DNA of 64,000 bases from CAILUF01 sp964505265 (GCA_964505265.1 CAZDGN010000001.1:106505-170504), one strand, 5' to 3'; shown: positions 53,053 to 63,480, counted from the stretch's first letter. Numbers and translations: made by a program. The notes: generated by a model not told the origin, from the letters alone.

Positions 53053-55644
53053 ATGAATATCGAAAAATTTACAGAAAAATCGCAACAATTACTTGCGAAT
53101 TCTCAAACTATAGCTTTGGCAAATTCTAATCAAAAACTCTATCCTGAACATTTGTTGCAAGCGATGCTAGACGATGAAGATGGTCTGCTTAAAAATATTA
53201 TTTCTTTGTGCGACGGAAATTTGACAATTTTAAATGCCGAAATTGTGCAAATTATTAAAAAAATTCCAAAGATTGATGGAAGTGGAGCGGGCAATGTTTC
53301 GTTGTCGCAAGAATTAGCCAGAGTTTTGATGTTGGCAGAAAAATTAGCACAAAAAAATTCAGACCAATTTGTATCGCAAGAAATATTGTTGCAAGCAATT
53401 TTGGAAGATGAAAATAACAATGGCTCAACTGTCTTAAAAATGGCTGGAGTCAGTGTTCAAGCCCTTAGAAATGCAATTCAAAAAATTCGTGCTGGTAAAA
53501 AAGCCAATTCTTCATCATCTGAAAATACCTATCGTGCACTCGAAAAATATTCGCAAGATTTAACCAAAAAAGCTCGTGATGGCAAGATTGACCCAGTAAT
53601 TGGCCGTGATGAAGAAATCCGCAGGGCAATGCAAGTTTTATCGCGCAGAACCAAAAATAATCCAGTGCTAATTGGGCATCCGGGAGTTGGTAAAACCGCC
53701 ATTGTTGAGGGATTGGCGATTAGAATTGTCAATGGCGATGTGCCAGAATCTTTAGCGGGCAAAAAATTGATGGCGCTTGATATGGGGGCATTAATTGCGG
53801 GTGCAAAATTTCGTGGTGAATTCGAAGAAAGGCTTAAGGCGGTTTTGTCGGAAATTGAAAATAATGATGATGTGATTTTATTTATTGATGAACTGCATTT
53901 ATTGGTTGGAGCTGGCAAAACCGATGGCGCCATGGATGCTTCAAACCTGCTTAAACCTGCTTTGGCTCGTGGTTCGCTTCATTGCATCGGCGCAACAACT
54001 CTTGACGAATATCGTAAATATATCGAAAAAGATCCCGCTCTTGCAAGAAGATTTCAAGCGGTCTACACCGAAGAGCCAAGCCTTGAAGACACTATTTCGA
54101 TTTTGCGAGGCATCAAAGAAAAATACGAAATGCATCACGGCATTAAAATTAAAGATTCGGCTTTGGTATCGGCAGTTACTCTTTCAAACCGCTATATCAC
54201 TGACCGCTTTTTACCCGACAAAGCCATTGATTTAATTGATGAGGCAGCGAGTGCCTTGAAAATCGAACTTGATTCTAAGCCAACCGAACTTGATGAAATT
54301 GACCGCAAAATTATTCAGTTTAAAATTGAGGTCGAAGCCTTAAAACGCGAAGATGATTTAGGTTCTAAAGATCGTTTGCAAAAAATTAATAATGAGCTAA
54401 AAATCCTCGAACAAAAATCGGCGGAAATGTCGAATTTATGGCAAGCCGAAAAAATGAAAAGACTCAAAATTAATGAATTAAAAACCAAAATTGAAGGTGC
54501 CAAATTTGAACTCGAAAAAGCGCAACGAGAAGGCAATTTAGCAAAGGCTGGAGAGCTTACTTATGGCACCATTCCTGAATATCAAAAAGAGCTTTTGAAT
54601 CTTGAATCTTCTTTTAATGACGAACTTCTTAACGAATCGGTTGGCGAAGAGGATATCGCCAAAATTATCGCCAAAATTACCGGCGTGCCAATCGATAAAA
54701 TCTTGTCGGGCGAAAAAGAAAAATTGCTAAAAATGGAAGATTTGCTTCGTAAAAGAGTGATTGGGCAAGATATGGCTTTGGTTGCCATCGCCAATGCTTT
54801 AAGGCGAGCAAGGGCAGGCTTGCAAGATGCCAAACGCCCGATTGGTTCATTTTTATTTTTAGGGCCAACTGGAGTCGGCAAAACCGAGCTTTCCAAAGCT
54901 TTAGCGGAATTTATTTTTGATGACGAAACTGCTTTGCTTCGTATCGATATGAGTGAATTTATGGAAAAGCACGCGGTTTCCAAATTAATTGGCGCACCTC
55001 CCGGCTATGTTGGATATGAACAAGGCGGAGTGCTTACCGAAGCGGTTCGCCGTCGCCCTTATCAGGTGATTTTGTTTGACGAAGTTGAAAAGGCGCATCA
55101 CGATGTCTTCAATATTTTGTTGCAAGTTTTGGACGATGGCAGGCTCACCGATTCGCTTGGCAATGTGGTGAATTTTACGAATACCATTATTATTTTAACC
55201 TCAAATTTAGGTTCGCAAATCCTTGTTAATCTTGATGATGAGGATGAAGATGCGAGCAAGAAAAATTCAGCCCATGACGAAATTATGGAAGTAGTAAAAA
55301 ATCATTTTCGTCCAGAATTTTTGAACCGTCTTGACGAAATCATTATTTTTAACAAACTTTCTCGCACTCATATGGATGATATTGTTAGGGTGCAATTTGC
55401 AAGGCTTGCCAACCGATTACAGCAACGCAATATTTTTATTGAATTAAGTGAAAAGGCCAAACATTATTTAGGCTCGATTGGCTATGATTCAAAATATGGC
55501 GCCAGACCTTTGAAGCGAGTAATTCAACGCGAAGTAGAAAATGTTTTGGCGAATAAAATTTTACTCGGCGAGATTTTAGATGGCGGGCATATTTTACTTG
55601 ATGTGGAAAACGACGCCTTAAAATTCGTGGTCTCATCGCAGTAA
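53053..55644 (+). CDS. clpB: ATP-dependent disaggregase ClpB
   Basis: 863 residues, full length. N-domain (1-150), NBD1 with GHPGVGKTAIVEG (about 211) and Walker B ILFIDELH, the long coiled-coil middle domain (about 410-530) that distinguishes ClpB from ClpA/C, and NBD2 with GPTGVGKTELSKA (about 614) plus VILFDEVEKAH. Works with DnaK to dissolve protein aggregates. No sigma32-type promoter was recognised in the short upstream gap. It is the last housekeeping gene before the accessory island. Confidence 0.97.
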   Translation: MNIEKFTEKSQQLLANSQTIALANSNQKLYPEHLLQAMLDDEDGLLKNIISLCDGNLTILNAEIVQIIKKIPKIDGSGAGNVSLSQELARVLMLAEKLAQKNSDQFVSQEILLQAILEDENNNGSTVLKMAGVSVQALRNAIQKIRAGKKANSSSSENTYRALEKYSQDLTKKARDGKIDPVIGRDEEIRRAMQVLSRRTKNNPVLIGHPGVGKTAIVEGLAIRIVNGDVPESLAGKKLMALDMGALIAGAKFRGEFEERLKAVLSEIENNDDVILFIDELHLLVGAGKTDGAMDASNLLKPALARGSLHCIGATTLDEYRKYIEKDPALARRFQAVYTEEPSLEDTISILRGIKEKYEMHHGIKIKDSALVSAVTLSNRYITDRFLPDKAIDLIDEAASALKIELDSKPTELDEIDRKIIQFKIEVEALKREDDLGSKDRLQKINNELKILEQKSAEMSNLWQAEKMKRLKINELKTKIEGAKFELEKAQREGNLAKAGELTYGTIPEYQKELLNLESSFNDELLNESVGEEDIAKIIAKITGVPIDKILSGEKEKLLKMEDLLRKRVIGQDMALVAIANALRRARAGLQDAKRPIGSFLFLGPTGVGKTELSKALAEFIFDDETALLRIDMSEFMEKHAVSKLIGAPPGYVGYEQGGVLTEAVRRRPYQVILFDEVEKAHHDVFNILLQVLDDGRLTDSLGNVVNFTNTIIILTSNLGSQILVNLDDEDEDASKKNSAHDEIMEVVKNHFRPEFLNRLDEIIIFNKLSRTHMDDIVRVQFARLANRLQQRNIFIELSEKAKHYLGSIGYDSKYGARPLKRVIQREVENVLANKILLGEILDGGHILLDVENDALKFVVSSQ

Positions 55645-55651
55645 GATGCCA

Positions 55652-55775
55652 TCATAATTGGTGCAATCTTGAGAGGTGTAATCACCAGCGGTCTCATCAC
55701 TATCGCCGTTGCCGAAGGGTAAAATTTTTTTGCCAAAAATTTTTTTTGTAGGTAGAAAGATTTAAAATAAAAACT
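55652..55775. repeat. Degenerate arm of the palindromic element plus start of its core
   Basis: Just after the clpB stop. GCGGTCTCATCAC (about 55689-55701) is the reverse complement of GTGATGAGACCGC in the right arm at 12.5 kb, and GAAGGGTAAAATTTTTTTGCC resembles the TACCCTC/AAAATTTT hairpin. It is followed by AGAAAGATTTAAA (55754), the same word that starts the element core at 63008 and 63649. The remainder of 55776-56063 is AT-rich with no gene seen; it should contain the promoter of the helicase gene, but no box stands out. Confidence 0.6.
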
Positions 55776-56063
55776 GAATAATAGAAAATTTTATTACCCC
55801 AATTTTCAAAAAAACTTAAACCCAAAATATTAAATTCCATAAGCCTAATTTTTAAAAATAAATTTGGTTTGAAATGCAAATAAATTCTTGACCCCGAAAT
55901 TTGATTTGGTTATCTTAACCAAAATATTTGTAAATTTTACCACTCAACAAAATCCAATTTTCACCATCAAAAAACCAATTGATTATTAGGAATTTAATTG
56001 GACAAGAAATGAAAAAAAGTAAAGAAATCTAATTTTTAAACTAATTATAATAAAAATTTTAAA

Positions 56064-59000
56064 ATGAATTATAGTGCAAATCAAAAATTTATTACTAATT
56101 ACCAAGGCGATACACTTGAAACAAGGCTTAACAATATCTTAACTGATACGCAATATTTTGATATTTTAGTTGGATTTTTTCGACTTAGTGGCTTCAAAAA
56201 AATTTTTCATAATCTTGAAAATGTTGAAAAAATTAGAATTTTAGTTGGTATTAATCTCGATAAACAAACCTATGATTACTTTGGCTTTACCAAACAAACC
56301 GAGTTTGATTATTTTGATGAGGAGGAGGTGAAAGAGCAATATAAGCAACGAATTCAAAATCAAGTTTTAAATGACCCAAATGAATATGATCTTGAGCTTT
56401 CGGTTTTAAAATTTATTGAATTTATTAAAAATAAAAAATTAGAAATTAGGGTTTATTGTAAGGGTGATTTACATGCTAAGGTTTATATTTCTCGTTATAA
56501 TAATCGAATATCCAATCACATTAAAGGAAGTGTTATTACGGGCTCAAGCAATTTTTCTGAAAATGGTTTAAATGCCCAGCGAGAATTTAATGTTGAACTA
56601 CGCGACGATGCCGATTTGAATTTTGCTTTAAATCAATTTGAAACTTTGTGGCAAGATGCAAGTGAAGTTTCTAGTGATTTTGTCGAAACTATAACCACCA
56701 AAACTTGGCTTAATGACCAAATCACGCCTTACGAAATCTATTTAAAATTTCTTTATGAATATTTTAAAGAAGATTTTCAAAATCATGATAACGAAATCTC
56801 GCAATATCCTGAAAATTTTAAGCAACTTCAATATCAACAAGATGCCGTAAATAGTGCTTTTAGAATTGTGAATCAATATGGTGGAGTTTTTTTATCAGAT
56901 GTAGTTGGGCTTGGCAAAACCTATATGGGAACCATGCTTTGCAAAAGATTGATTGAAAAAAATCATAAAAGAGTTTTGGTTATTGCCCCACCGCATTTGA
57001 TTCATAAAAATAATCGAGGTAGTTGGAATAATTCGTTTGAAGATTTTCACTTTAAAAAAAATCAATTCGAATGCTACTCTATTGGGCTTTTAGAAGATAT
57101 TATTAAAAAAGAAAAAACCGAAAATTATGACATTGTTTTGATTGATGAATCTCATCGTTTTCGCTCTGAATTTACCGAAAATTATCCAAAGCTCACTGAA
57201 ATTTGTCGAGGCAAAAAAGTGATTTTGGTTAGTGCTACGCCCTACAATAATCGCTCAGGCGACTTGTTTTCACAAATTAAACTTTTTCAAAGTGAAACCA
57301 ACAGCACCATTCCTGATTGCAAAAATCTCAAAAAATTTTTTATTGAATTGGATAAAAGATTAAAAAATCTTGATCGTCAAAATGATGCTGAAGAATTTAT
57401 AAAAATCAGTAAAGAAAATGCCAAAAAAATTCGCCAAAAAATTCTAAAATATTTGATGGTTCGACGCACTCGCACCCAGATTTTAAAACGCTATGGCGAT
57501 GATTTAGCCAAACAAAAAATTACCTTTCCAAAAGTTGCTAAACCGCAAGCAATTTATTATGAATTTAATGATTATGAAGATGAGATTTTTAGTAAAACTT
57601 TAAATGCCATAAAAAATGAACTAACCTATATTCGCTACATTCCAAAAACCAAACATAAAACCTTATCAAACGAAGATAAAGCTGGACAAAATAATATGAA
57701 AGGTTTTATGCGAACCCTGTTGTTTAAAAGGCTTGAAAGCAGTATTGATGCCTTTAAAAAAACCATTGAACGCTTTATTATTTCTTATCAAGGCTTTATA
57801 AATTCTTATGAAAATGGCAAAGTTTATGTAAGCAAAAAACACTCGCAAAAAATATTTGAATTTTTAGAAAATGGTGAAGATGCAGAAATTGAAAAATTAA
57901 TTAACGGTGGTCAAGCCGAGATATATTCCGCCGATGAATTTTATTTAGAATTAGGCGAAAATTTAAAAAAAGATTTAGAAGTTTTAAAACAAATTCGCCA
58001 TAATTGGAGCTCGATTAATCGTGATCCAAAAATTATTGCCTTCAAAGAAAAGCTTGCCAATGAAAAGCCTTTCAAATCAGGTAAATCAATTATATTTACC
58101 GAGTCACAAGAAACCGCAATTTATCTTGAAAGCCAATTAAAAAATTATTTCAATGGCAGATTGATTGCTTTTGCGGGTTCTGATAATGCCAATAAAAGAG
58201 AAATAATTCTTGAAAATTTTGATGCCAATTCAACTAATCCCAAAAATGATTATGATATTTTGATTACCACCGATGTCTTGGCGGAGGGCGTCAATCTTCA
58301 TCGCGGAGATGTTGTTGTAAATTATGATTTACCGTGGAATCCCGCAAGGTTAATGCAAAGAGTCGGCAGAATTAATCGTGTTGACACCACTTTTAGCGAA
58401 ATTTTTACTTATAATTTTTTCCCATCTAAACAATCAAATGATGTTATTAAACTTGAAGAATCAGCGAAAAGTAAAATCGCTTCTTTTAATGCTTTACTTG
58501 GCAATGATAGTAAATTGCTTACCGAAGATGAGGAGGTAAAATCGCATAAACTTGATGGCAATTTATTATATGATCAAATGATGAATAGCCTAGAAGATGA
58601 AGGCGAAATCGACTATCTCAAAGAAGATGAATATCGTCAAGAAATTAAAAATATTGAAAAAGAAAATCCGCAATTATTTGAAAAAATTAAAAGATTGCCA
58701 AAAAAATCACGCAGTGCAAGAGGCTTAGAAAATCAACCATCAAAGTTAATTAGTTTTTTAAAAAAAGAACAAGTTGAAAAATTTTATTTAGTCGATGAGC
58801 AAAAAAATAATGTCCCGCAAGAGCTTGATTTTATTGAAACCGCACAATTTTTAAAAGTTGATTCACATGAACCAAAAGCTAAATTTGATGATAAATTTTT
58901 CCAATTTTTATCGAGCAATAAAAATCATTTTCAAAAAGAGTTAAACTCTGATCAAGAAAATAATTTCAAAAACTCCAATGCCGATCCCGCGGTAAAATTG

Positions 59001-59297
59001 CTCAAAAATTTAATGATAGTTAACAAAAATTATCAAAATTTTTCAAGCGAAGAATCGAGTTTTTTCAAAAAAACATCTGAAGCTTTGAAACAAAGATTAA
59101 TTCCTAAAAAAACTTGTAGTTTTATTCTAAATAAAATCAAGGCTAATAATGCTATTTTATTGAATCCACTACAATTTTTAGAACTTTTAAAAAGCAACAT
59201 TTCGCCAGCTTATTTAGAAAAACATTTCTCGCAAAATAAAGAAAAAAATCATCAAGAAATTGAAGTAATTTTATCTTGCTACTTTAAAGAAACTTAA
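56064..59297 (+). CDS. PLD-nuclease / superfamily 2 helicase fusion (restriction-type)
   Basis: 1,077 residues. N-terminal phospholipase-D nuclease domain with one HKD-type motif: HAKVYISR (His137, Lys139) and GSSNFSENGL (160-169); one motif per chain would need dimerisation. An SF2 helicase core follows with GLGKT (282-286), DESH (361-364), SATPYNN (390-396) and QRVGRINR (765-772). The C-terminal 250 residues are helical and unassigned. The methyltransferase gene begins 11 nt downstream, so this is likely the cutting and translocating part of a two-gene restriction system. Intact frame. Confidence 0.88.
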   Translation: MNYSANQKFITNYQGDTLETRLNNILTDTQYFDILVGFFRLSGFKKIFHNLENVEKIRILVGINLDKQTYDYFGFTKQTEFDYFDEEEVKEQYKQRIQNQVLNDPNEYDLELSVLKFIEFIKNKKLEIRVYCKGDLHAKVYISRYNNRISNHIKGSVITGSSNFSENGLNAQREFNVELRDDADLNFALNQFETLWQDASEVSSDFVETITTKTWLNDQITPYEIYLKFLYEYFKEDFQNHDNEISQYPENFKQLQYQQDAVNSAFRIVNQYGGVFLSDVVGLGKTYMGTMLCKRLIEKNHKRVLVIAPPHLIHKNNRGSWNNSFEDFHFKKNQFECYSIGLLEDIIKKEKTENYDIVLIDESHRFRSEFTENYPKLTEICRGKKVILVSATPYNNRSGDLFSQIKLFQSETNSTIPDCKNLKKFFIELDKRLKNLDRQNDAEEFIKISKENAKKIRQKILKYLMVRRTRTQILKRYGDDLAKQKITFPKVAKPQAIYYEFNDYEDEIFSKTLNAIKNELTYIRYIPKTKHKTLSNEDKAGQNNMKGFMRTLLFKRLESSIDAFKKTIERFIISYQGFINSYENGKVYVSKKHSQKIFEFLENGEDAEIEKLINGGQAEIYSADEFYLELGENLKKDLEVLKQIRHNWSSINRDPKIIAFKEKLANEKPFKSGKSIIFTESQETAIYLESQLKNYFNGRLIAFAGSDNANKREIILENFDANSTNPKNDYDILITTDVLAEGVNLHRGDVVVNYDLPWNPARLMQRVGRINRVDTTFSEIFTYNFFPSKQSNDVIKLEESAKSKIASFNALLGNDSKLLTEDEEVKSHKLDGNLLYDQMMNSLEDEGEIDYLKEDEYRQEIKNIEKENPQLFEKIKRLPKKSRSARGLENQPSKLISFLKKEQVEKFYLVDEQKNNVPQELDFIETAQFLKVDSHEPKAKFDDKFFQFLSSNKNHFQKELNSDQENNFKNSNADPAVKLLKNLMIVNKNYQNFSSEESSFFKKTSEALKQRLIPKKTCSFILNKIKANNAILLNPLQFLELLKSNISPAYLEKHFSQNKEKNHQEIEVILSCYFKET

Positions 59298-59308
59298 AAA
59301 ATAAATTT

Positions 59309-62300
59309 ATGAATTACGGCGAAGCAAAAGAAATTTTGAAAAAAACTTTTAATCAAGATAATTTTAACGAAGTAAATTTTAAAGAATTTCTTCATCATCT
59401 TTTTGCTAAAAAAATTAACATTAGCGACAGCGTTCAAAATGTTGAGCCTGAATATCAAAGTCACATTCAATCTTGTAAAATTATTGGCAAATTTGTCGAT
59501 ATAAATAACCAAGAAATTGTTTTTTTAATTGTTAAACTTGCGCCGCAAAAAGAACTTGATCGTTCAAGAACTTTACAAAGAAATTTCATTGCCGAAATTT
59601 TGAAAAATTCTTTTAAGAGTTATGCTCTAGTTGCCTTTGTTTCAAGCGACGAAGCCAATTGGCGTTTTTCTTTAGTTAAATTGGAAATATCTTTTAGCGA
59701 AAATAATATTCACGAAAAACTTTCTTCGGCTCGGCGTTTTTCATTTTTAGTCGGCAAAAATGAAGGAACTCACACGGTTCAAAGTCAATTCTTAAAATTT
59801 TTTATTGATGAAACCCAAAACATTGCGCCAACCATCGCTCAAATCGAAAAACTTTTTGATATTGAAACGGTAACCAACAAATTTTTTGAAAAATATAAAG
59901 AGCTTTTTTGCCTTGTCCAAGAAGGTCTTCAGGATTTATTTAATAATGATGAAAAAATCAAAAATGATTTCATTGCCAAAGAAATTTCCATTCCCGATTT
60001 TGCTAAAAAAACTTTAGGACAAATTGTTTTTTTATATTTTTTACAGAAAAAAGGTTGGTTTGGAGTCAAGAATGATAAGGATTGGGGCAGTGGTGATAAA
60101 AATTTTCTGCGTCAACTTTTTGAAAAAAATAAAGAAAATCAAAATTTTTTCAATGATGTTTTAGAGCATCTTTTTTATGAGGCTTTGGCACAAGATCGAG
60201 GCATCAACGCCATTTATACCAAGCTTGATTGTCGAATGCCTTTTTTAAATGGCGGGCTCTTTGAGCCAATGAATGGTTATGCTTGGGAAACTACGAAAAT
60301 CAACCTTCCGAATCAAATTTTTTCAAACAATAATTCCACCAAAGAAGGTGATGTTGGCGATGGAATTTTTGATGTTTTTGATCGTTATAATTTCACCGTC
60401 AATGAAAATGAACCGCTTGAACAAGAAGTTGCGGTTGACCCCGAAATGTTGGGCAAAGTTTTTGAAAATCTGCTTGAAATCAAAGATCGTAAAAGCAAGG
60501 GAGCCTTCTATACTCCGCGTGAAATCGTTCATTATATGTGTCAAGAAAGCTTAATAAATTATTTGCACAATCACTGTGATTTGCCGATGGAGCAATTAAC
60601 AAATTTTATTAAAAATAAATCGTTAGAAAATATTGAAAATTCGGCATTAAAAATTGATTCACTTTTAGAAAATGTAAAAATTTGTGATCCCGCTGTCGGC
60701 TCCGGTGCCTTTATGCTCGGCATGTTAAACGAAATTGTCAATGCTCGTTTGCAACTCAATAAAATTTTATTAAAAAATCGCGATGAATATGCTTTAAAAT
60801 TTCATGCGATAGCCAATTCAATTTATGGTGTTGATATTGATTGCGGTGCGGTTGAAATCGCTAAACTTCGGCTCTGGCTTGCTTTGGTGGTTGAGGAAGA
60901 AAAGCCATCGCCCTTGCCAAATCTTGATCATAAAATTATGCAAGGCAATTCTTTGCTTGAAGAATATAATGGCATCAAGCTTTTTGATAATGAAATTTTT
61001 ATTAATCACGATAGCAATAAAAATGACATTAATTTATTACAAAATCGAATTACAAAATTTAAAAATGAAAAAATAAATCTTCAGCTCAATTCAGATTTTT
61101 CTAGCCTAGAAAACAAAAATAATATTAAAAAAATTGATAATGAAATTAATTTATTACAAAAAAAACTTGATAATTTATTAAATTCAAATCATCAAAATTA
61201 TGATAATAATAATGATTTATTTGCCAATAATGATGAGGGTAAAAAGCTTGATATTCTAAGGCAAGAACTCCAACAAAAAATTAAAACTTATTTACAAGTA
61301 AATCAAAAAACTACCAAAGAAAAACTTAAAATCGAAATTGATAATTTAAAATTTGATCTCATTTTAGCTACTTTAGAAAAAAATAATCAACGCCATGAAA
61401 TCAATAAAATCAAGGATGAAAGACGAAAAAACTCCCGCCCATTTTTTATTTGGAAATTAGAATTTTGCGATGTTTTTTCGGGCGAAAATCCCGGCTTTGA
61501 TATTGTGATTGGCAATCCGCCTTATATATGCGAAAATAAGGAAGTTTTTAAAATGCTTAAGAATTCTCAATATTACATGGGCAAGGCAAATATTTGGTAT
61601 TTTTTTGGTTGCGTTGGTTTGGATTTATTAAAAAAAGATGGTATACAAGCTTATATTGCACCAAATAATTGGACATCAAATTTTGGAGCTAAATTATTGA
61701 GAAAAAAAACCTTAGAAGAATCTAAAATTTTAGAATTTATTGATTTTGAAGATTATAAAGTTTTTGAGAACGCTGATATTCAAACGATGATTTATATAAT
61801 TCAAAAATGCACACCAAATAATCAATACAAAGTAAAATATTCTAAATTGGTAAATAAAAATATTAGTAAAATTGAATTAGAATTATTTTTGCAATTTCCA
61901 TACGGAGCCAATGAATCAAGGTTTACAAAAGAAATTTTAAATTTTGAAAAACAAAAATTTCTTAATAAAAATATTAATTTTTTAAAACAGGAAACTAATT
62001 TTATAATCAATAAAATAGCGAGTGGAAATAAAACTTTTTTAACTAAAGCGGAGGTAATAAATGGTATCCATCCACATTTTGATTTTATTTCGAGTAAGCA
62101 CAACAAATTAAATAGTGCGTTTAAGAAAGGTGATGGAATTTTTGTTTTATCTAATAAAGAAAAGGAAGATTTAAATCTTGATACAAATGAAATTGAATTA
62201 CTAAAGCCATATTTTATTAGCAAAAATTTTTATAAATTTGGTGCTAACCATAAAAATAATTATTGGATAATTTATACTGATTCAAAATTTAAAGATCCAA

Positions 62301-62839
62301 AAGAGATGGAAAATTTTCCAAATCTAAAAAAACATTTAGATCAATTTAAAGATATTATAACCTCTGATAACAAGCCTTATGGACTTCATAGATCAAGAGA
62401 TGAAAAATTTTTTAAGGGACAAAAAATAATTGTTGCAAGAAAATGTATTGAGCCACAGTTTTCTTTTTGTGATTTTGATTCATATGTTTCGGCAACCTTT
62501 AATATTATAAAAACCGATAGATTTAATCTTAAATTTCTTGTTGCAATTCTTAGCTCCAAAGTAATAAAATTTTGGTTAAAAAATAAGGGAAAAATGCAAG
62601 GAAGCAATTTTCAAATCGATAATGAGCCCCTTCTAAATATTCCGATTATAAATTTATCCAATACATCTCAAGCCCCCTTCATCGCCATTGTTGATGAGAT
62701 TCTCTCAATCACCAACAAGTCCGATTATAACCCCAATTTTCCGCCACTTCTACAAAAGGAACTCGAGGCAAAAATTGACGAAATGGTTTGCGATTTATAT
62801 CAATTGGATGATGAGGAAAAAAAATTAATTTTAGGTTAG
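59309..62839 (+). CDS. Large adenine-specific DNA methyltransferase (Eco57I-like, restriction-type)
   Basis: 1,176 residues. Residues 1-200 form a mixed alpha/beta N-terminal domain without a motif I can name with certainty. A helical region leads to GAFYTPREIVHYM, SAM motif DPAVGSGAFM (460-469), and catalytic NPPY (736-739), the gamma-class N6-adenine MTase layout with a long charged insert (about 570-700) between. The C-terminal part (about 760-1150) resembles a TaqI-type target-recognition domain. Forms an operon with the helicase, 11 nt apart. The target site is unknown. Base composition is like the rest of the window. Confidence 0.9.
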   Translation: MNYGEAKEILKKTFNQDNFNEVNFKEFLHHLFAKKINISDSVQNVEPEYQSHIQSCKIIGKFVDINNQEIVFLIVKLAPQKELDRSRTLQRNFIAEILKNSFKSYALVAFVSSDEANWRFSLVKLEISFSENNIHEKLSSARRFSFLVGKNEGTHTVQSQFLKFFIDETQNIAPTIAQIEKLFDIETVTNKFFEKYKELFCLVQEGLQDLFNNDEKIKNDFIAKEISIPDFAKKTLGQIVFLYFLQKKGWFGVKNDKDWGSGDKNFLRQLFEKNKENQNFFNDVLEHLFYEALAQDRGINAIYTKLDCRMPFLNGGLFEPMNGYAWETTKINLPNQIFSNNNSTKEGDVGDGIFDVFDRYNFTVNENEPLEQEVAVDPEMLGKVFENLLEIKDRKSKGAFYTPREIVHYMCQESLINYLHNHCDLPMEQLTNFIKNKSLENIENSALKIDSLLENVKICDPAVGSGAFMLGMLNEIVNARLQLNKILLKNRDEYALKFHAIANSIYGVDIDCGAVEIAKLRLWLALVVEEEKPSPLPNLDHKIMQGNSLLEEYNGIKLFDNEIFINHDSNKNDINLLQNRITKFKNEKINLQLNSDFSSLENKNNIKKIDNEINLLQKKLDNLLNSNHQNYDNNNDLFANNDEGKKLDILRQELQQKIKTYLQVNQKTTKEKLKIEIDNLKFDLILATLEKNNQRHEINKIKDERRKNSRPFFIWKLEFCDVFSGENPGFDIVIGNPPYICENKEVFKMLKNSQYYMGKANIWYFFGCVGLDLLKKDGIQAYIAPNNWTSNFGAKLLRKKTLEESKILEFIDFEDYKVFENADIQTMIYIIQKCTPNNQYKVKYSKLVNKNISKIELELFLQFPYGANESRFTKEILNFEKQKFLNKNINFLKQETNFIINKIASGNKTFLTKAEVINGIHPHFDFISSKHNKLNSAFKKGDGIFVLSNKEKEDLNLDTNEIELLKPYFISKNFYKFGANHKNNYWIIYTDSKFKDPKEMENFPNLKKHLDQFKDIITSDNKPYGLHRSRDEKFFKGQKIIVARKCIEPQFSFCDFDSYVSATFNIIKTDRFNLKFLVAILSSKVIKFWLKNKGKMQGSNFQIDNEPLLNIPIINLSNTSQAPFIAIVDEILSITNKSDYNPNFPPLLQKELEAKIDEMVCDLYQLDDEEKKLILG

Positions 62840-63007
62840 AAAAATGTTTTTTAAAATTTTTAGTTTATTTTGAGGTCTTTGATTATTAACGCTTTTTTTC
62901 ACTGCTAATTATGCGCAAAAAGTTAAAAGTAATTTGCTATTTTTTTCTATCTAATAACCTTCAAAAGTTGCTGGAAAGTCTAAGGAGAAGCCTTCTTAGG
63001 AAGGGGC

Positions 63008-63200
63008 AGAAAGATTTAAATTAAAAAAATTATTCATTAAAAAATTCTAAGTGAAAAAATAATTTGGGAAAAAATGTAAATTTCTGTTTGTTAAAATCTT
63101 CCCAAATTTTCTTGATAAATATTAAATCCCCCCTCCCACAATTTTTTTACAAAAAAATTTTACTCTCTCGCAATTTCAGGGTGATGACACTACTAATTTT
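63008..63200. repeat. Partial palindromic element: core plus right arm
   Basis: The core (63008-63127) starts AGAAAGATTTAAATTAAAA and is a clear direct repeat of the core at 63649-63757, with scattered differences. The right arm (63128-63200) has CCCCCCTCCC, an AATTTTTTT hairpin, CAGGGTGATGACAC and CTAATTTTGC. The left arm seems lost; only GGAAGGGG remains at its place. The stretch 62840-63007 before it shows no gene. Confidence 0.7.
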
Positions 63201-63480
63201 GCAAATGAAAATATTTTGCTTCCTCAAGAAAAAATAGCTTAATTATCAAGAAAAAATAACTCAATTATTTGGAGTTGATCGCTCCCTTATTATCAAGCAT
63301 TTAGGCGATATTTTTGAAAGTGCAGAGTTGGATAAAGAATCAACTTGTGCAAAATTTGCACAAGTTCGCAGGTAGGGCGGGCGTAGTGTTAATCGAGAAA
63401 TTGAGATCTTGCAACCCCGATGTCATTAGCTTGGTTGGCAATCGATTAAATTCAATGCTAAGCTAGGCGTTTTGAATTTG
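63201..63480 (+). pseudogene. Decayed RhuM-family gene fragment
   Basis: Translated pieces match the conserved core of RhuM-type proteins: NILLPQEKIA (63207 on), then YQEKITQLFGVDRSLIIKHL, IFESAELDKESTCAKFA, VNREIEIL and NPDVISLVGNRLNS. They are broken by a short internal duplication with a stop (TAA near 63240), a TAG at 63373-63375 where GAG is expected, and a +1 shift near 63410. Start, middle and end are missing. The family is a DNA-binding-type protein of uncertain role often found beside restriction genes; recognition is from memory. It is sandwiched between two copies of the repeat element. Confidence 0.62.

Noticed and set aside
53139..55636. Several minus-strand frames of 60-134 codons within clpB
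   Set aside because: Antisense shadows of a conserved gene; no start context or recognisable domain.
56064..62839. Helicase-MTase locus as DISARM, BREX or classical type I
   Set aside because: No DUF1998 gene, no BrxL/PglZ, no separate specificity subunit; only two genes are present.
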